From assembly GCA_964594115.1 (NCBI GenBank), contig CAZQLD010000024.1:1-7827 (forward strand): a stretch of DNA of 7,827 bases, read 5' to 3'. Positions 5,996 through 7,827 of this stretch are shown here, piece after piece. A program made the position numbers and the translations under genes. The notes under the pieces are model-generated. The model saw only the letters and a list, made by a program, of their open reading frames with translations. It was not told where the DNA came from and did no database searches. The DNA is from MFWN01 sp964594115 (GTDB lineage: Archaea; Nanobdellota; Nanobdellia; Pacearchaeales; GW2011-AR1). The first letter of the stretch is position 1. Each line of letters begins with the position of its first letter.

Positions 5996-7827
5996 TGGGA
6001 ATTTGAATTTAAAGAGAAACACTTTTTTTGTATTTTTTTTAGTTGTATTTTTTTTAATTCTTGATTTTGTTATGGCTTTAGAATCTGCTTATGGTCCTGA
6101 GATACAACGAGATAATTATATTATTTCAAGAAGTAAGGTAGAAAGGGTTGTTTCTGAAGGGGATGTTTTTAGGGATTATCTGGTAATATCTAATTTAAGA
6201 AGCCAAGATATAGAAGTTTCATTTTCTATCAGTGATGGAATTTCAAGGATAATTGAGTTTGAGTCTGTAGGAGTGGTTGTAGGAGGGGAAAATAGCTCTA
6301 CAATAAGTTTTTTTGTAAGGGGGGCTGAGCCTAAGAATTATTCTGGCAGTATTACTCTCCAAGGAGACATAAAGGAGAAACTACCTGTGAATATAACTGT
6401 TCTTGAGGAATTTTTAAATGCCCCGGTGTTATTAGAAACAGAGCTCTTAAAACAGAAATTTACTTTAAATAGCTTTTTAGAATTCAAGTTAAATGTCAAT
6501 AAGCTTAAACCAGAAGAAATCAAGAATGCTTCTTTTTCTTATTCTATTACAGACGAGAAAAATAAGTCTTATCTTTTAGAGTCTGAGATCAAAAATATTT
6601 CAAGCTCTTTTCAAGTTATTAAGAAATTTGAGTTTCCTGAAGCTTTAGAAGCGGGTTCTTATGTTTTAGAAATAGTTTTAGAAGATGAAAACAAAGTGAT
6701 TATAAATAAATCCTCTTTTTTATTAAAAGAATCTTTTTTTAGTATGCTTCTTTTTGGGTTTCTTCCTGTATGGCTCTTAGTTTTAATTGGAGGTTTAGCA
6801 GTTATAGGGTTTATCATTTTTTATGTTGTCAGAAAAATTATAGAAAAAAGAAAGAAATATCAGATGAAGCTTGATGTGAAAACCATTCCTAAGAAAAATC
6901 CAGATTTTTTATTTTTGGGAAAGGTGGCTGAAACAAACGTTCCTTCTTATCTAGACCCTGCTATGTTGATGACTCACTCTATAGTTGCAGGAGCAACAGG
7001 GGGTGGCAAATCTATTTCTGCACAAGTCATTATAGAAGAGGCTTTGCTGCATAATATAGCAGTAATTGTTTTTGACCCGACTGCTCAATGGAGTGGAATG
7101 TTGAGAAAGTGTGAGGATAAAAAAATGTTTTCATACTACCCTAAGTTTGGACTAAAAGAAACTGATGCAAAAGCATTTAAGGGAAATGTAAGACAAGTAA
7201 AAAATGCAAGAGAGTTAATTGATATGAATAAGTATATGAATCCAGGCCAAATCCAGATTTTCACTTTAAATAAACTTGATCCAAAAGATATTGATCTTTT
7301 TGTTTCTAACATTATAAGGCAGATATTTAAATTCAATCCTGTGGAATCTCCAACACTTAAAACAATAGTTATTTTTGATGAGGTTCATAGATTATTATCA
7401 AGGTTTGGTGGAAGTGGCGAAGGTTTTTTGCAAGTAGAGAGGGCATGCAGAGAGTTCAGAAAATGGGGTATTGGTGTTATGCTTGTTTCTCAAGTTTTGT
7501 CTGATTTTGTAGGAGAAATCAAAGCAAATATTTCTACTGAGCTGCAGATGAGGACCAGAGATGAAGGTGACTTGAATAGAATAAAGGAGAAGTATGGGAC
7601 AGATTTCTTGCAGTCATTAGTTAAGGCATCTGTAGGTGTTGGAATGTTTGTAAATCCCTCTTATAATCATGCTAGGCCTTACTTTATCAATTTTAGGCCT
7701 ATCTTGCATAATACAAGGAGATTATCAGATGAGGAGTTAGAGAGATATAACAAGTACAATATTATTGTGGACGATTTAGAGTATCAGATAGAACAACTAG
7801 AAAAAGAAAAAATTGATACATTTGACT
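5988..7827 (+). CDS. Membrane-anchored HerA/FtsK-superfamily ATPase with a beta-sandwich ectodomain (3' end beyond window)
   Basis: The frame is open from the ATG for 613 codons to the edge. A signal peptide or anchor (9-30, ending VMA) is followed by two beta-sandwich domains (about 35-140 and 145-247) with many N-glycosylation sequons, a strong membrane span (251-281), and a cytoplasmic RecA-like domain. That domain has Walker A GATGGGKS (335-342, Lys341), DPTAQW (363-368), Walker B IVIFDE (Asp464, Glu465) followed by VHRLL, ERACREFRKWGIG (484-496) and SQVLSDF with a candidate sensor Gln502. This layout is that of HerA/VirB4/FtsK-type hexameric pumps that move DNA or protein; I recall close relatives in DPANN genomes. 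No NurA nuclease gene is visible. The start is the first possible in-frame start after the gap and overlaps the previous stop by 8 nt, suggesting translational coupling. The substrate is unknown. A charged helical segment begins at the visible end. Confidence 0.9.
   Translation, partial: MNNGNLNLKRNTFFVFFLVVFFLILDFVMALESAYGPEIQRDNYIISRSKVERVVSEGDVFRDYLVISNLRSQDIEVSFSISDGISRIIEFESVGVVVGGENSSTISFFVRGAEPKNYSGSITLQGDIKEKLPVNITVLEEFLNAPVLLETELLKQKFTLNSFLEFKLNVNKLKPEEIKNASFSYSITDEKNKSYLLESEIKNISSSFQVIKKFEFPEALEAGSYVLEIVLEDENKVIINKSSFLLKESFFSMLLFGFLPVWLLVLIGGLAVIGFIIFYVVRKIIEKRKKYQMKLDVKTIPKKNPDFLFLGKVAETNVPSYLDPAMLMTHSIVAGATGGGKSISAQVIIEEALLHNIAVIVFDPTAQWSGMLRKCEDKKMFSYYPKFGLKETDAKAFKGNVRQVKNARELIDMNKYMNPGQIQIFTLNKLDPKDIDLFVSNIIRQIFKFNPVESPTLKTIVIFDEVHRLLSRFGGSGEGFLQVERACREFRKWGIGVMLVSQVLSDFVGEIKANISTELQMRTRDEGDLNRIKEKYGTDFLQSLVKASVGVGMFVNPSYNHARPYFINFRPILHNTRRLSDEELERYNKYNIIVDDLEYQIEQLEKEKIDTFD

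Noticed and set aside
6338..7336. Short minus-strand open frames at 6338-6523 and 7136-7336
   Set aside because: They lie inside the continuous ATPase frame, whose conserved motifs fix the true strand.

Overview
The window is AT-rich, gene-dense and shows archaeal signals: BRE/TATA promoters set for leaderless or near-leaderless transcripts, few Shine-Dalgarno sites, and large single-span surface proteins full of N-glycosylation sequons. The protein style (IPxxHESEKxSIKIYW...GLxxRISWIVPHLSEQ domain, EVIPKxIA domain, short 'A..xY..I...Y' helical hairpins in cytoplasmic tails, an ectodomain-bearing HerA-like ATPase) most resembles DPANN archaea of the Woesearchaeota/Pacearchaeota kind. This lineage call rests on remembered family resemblance; no search was run. 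Two runs of exactly 100 N (1662-1761 and 5855-5954) are scaffold gaps of unknown true length, and both fall inside repetitive coding sequence.

Layout. Two divergent transcription units start in a short intergenic region (3188-3297). The minus-strand unit runs leftward: a 73-aa ribbon-helix-helix-like protein (2966-3187); a large surface protein split by the first gap (N-terminal part 1762-2955, C-terminal part 66-1661, very probably one gene of more than 929 aa); and the first 18 complete codons of a membrane protein at the window edge (1-56), possibly a TctA/COG1784-type permease. Spacings of 10 and 9 nt suggest one operon. The plus-strand unit runs rightward: a surface protein with a cadherin-like, an Ig-like and two more beta-sandwich domains, one membrane span, a helical hairpin and a ~285-residue Lys/Glu/Pro tail that becomes polybasic (3298-5995, interrupted by the second gap); then, overlapping by 8 nt, a membrane-anchored HerA/FtsK-superfamily ATPase that runs off the right edge (5988-7827). 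No stop is reached before the edge, so this last gene appears only as an open frame.

How the genes may work together (inference). Three neighbouring proteins share one plan: signal peptide, glycosylatable beta-sandwich ectodomain, a single membrane span, cytoplasmic domain. The two plus-strand proteins appear to share a paralogous pair of membrane-proximal beta domains. The minus-strand protein and the first plus-strand protein share the cytoplasmic hairpin. The polybasic tail sits next to an ATPase of a family that usually moves DNA or protein. This fits an envelope-spanning, ATP-driven assembly (DNA or protein transfer, or a surface machine), with the small ribbon-helix-helix-like protein as possible local regulator. 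The sequence does not establish the substrate or direction. No RNA genes, CRISPR arrays or insertion sequences were seen.
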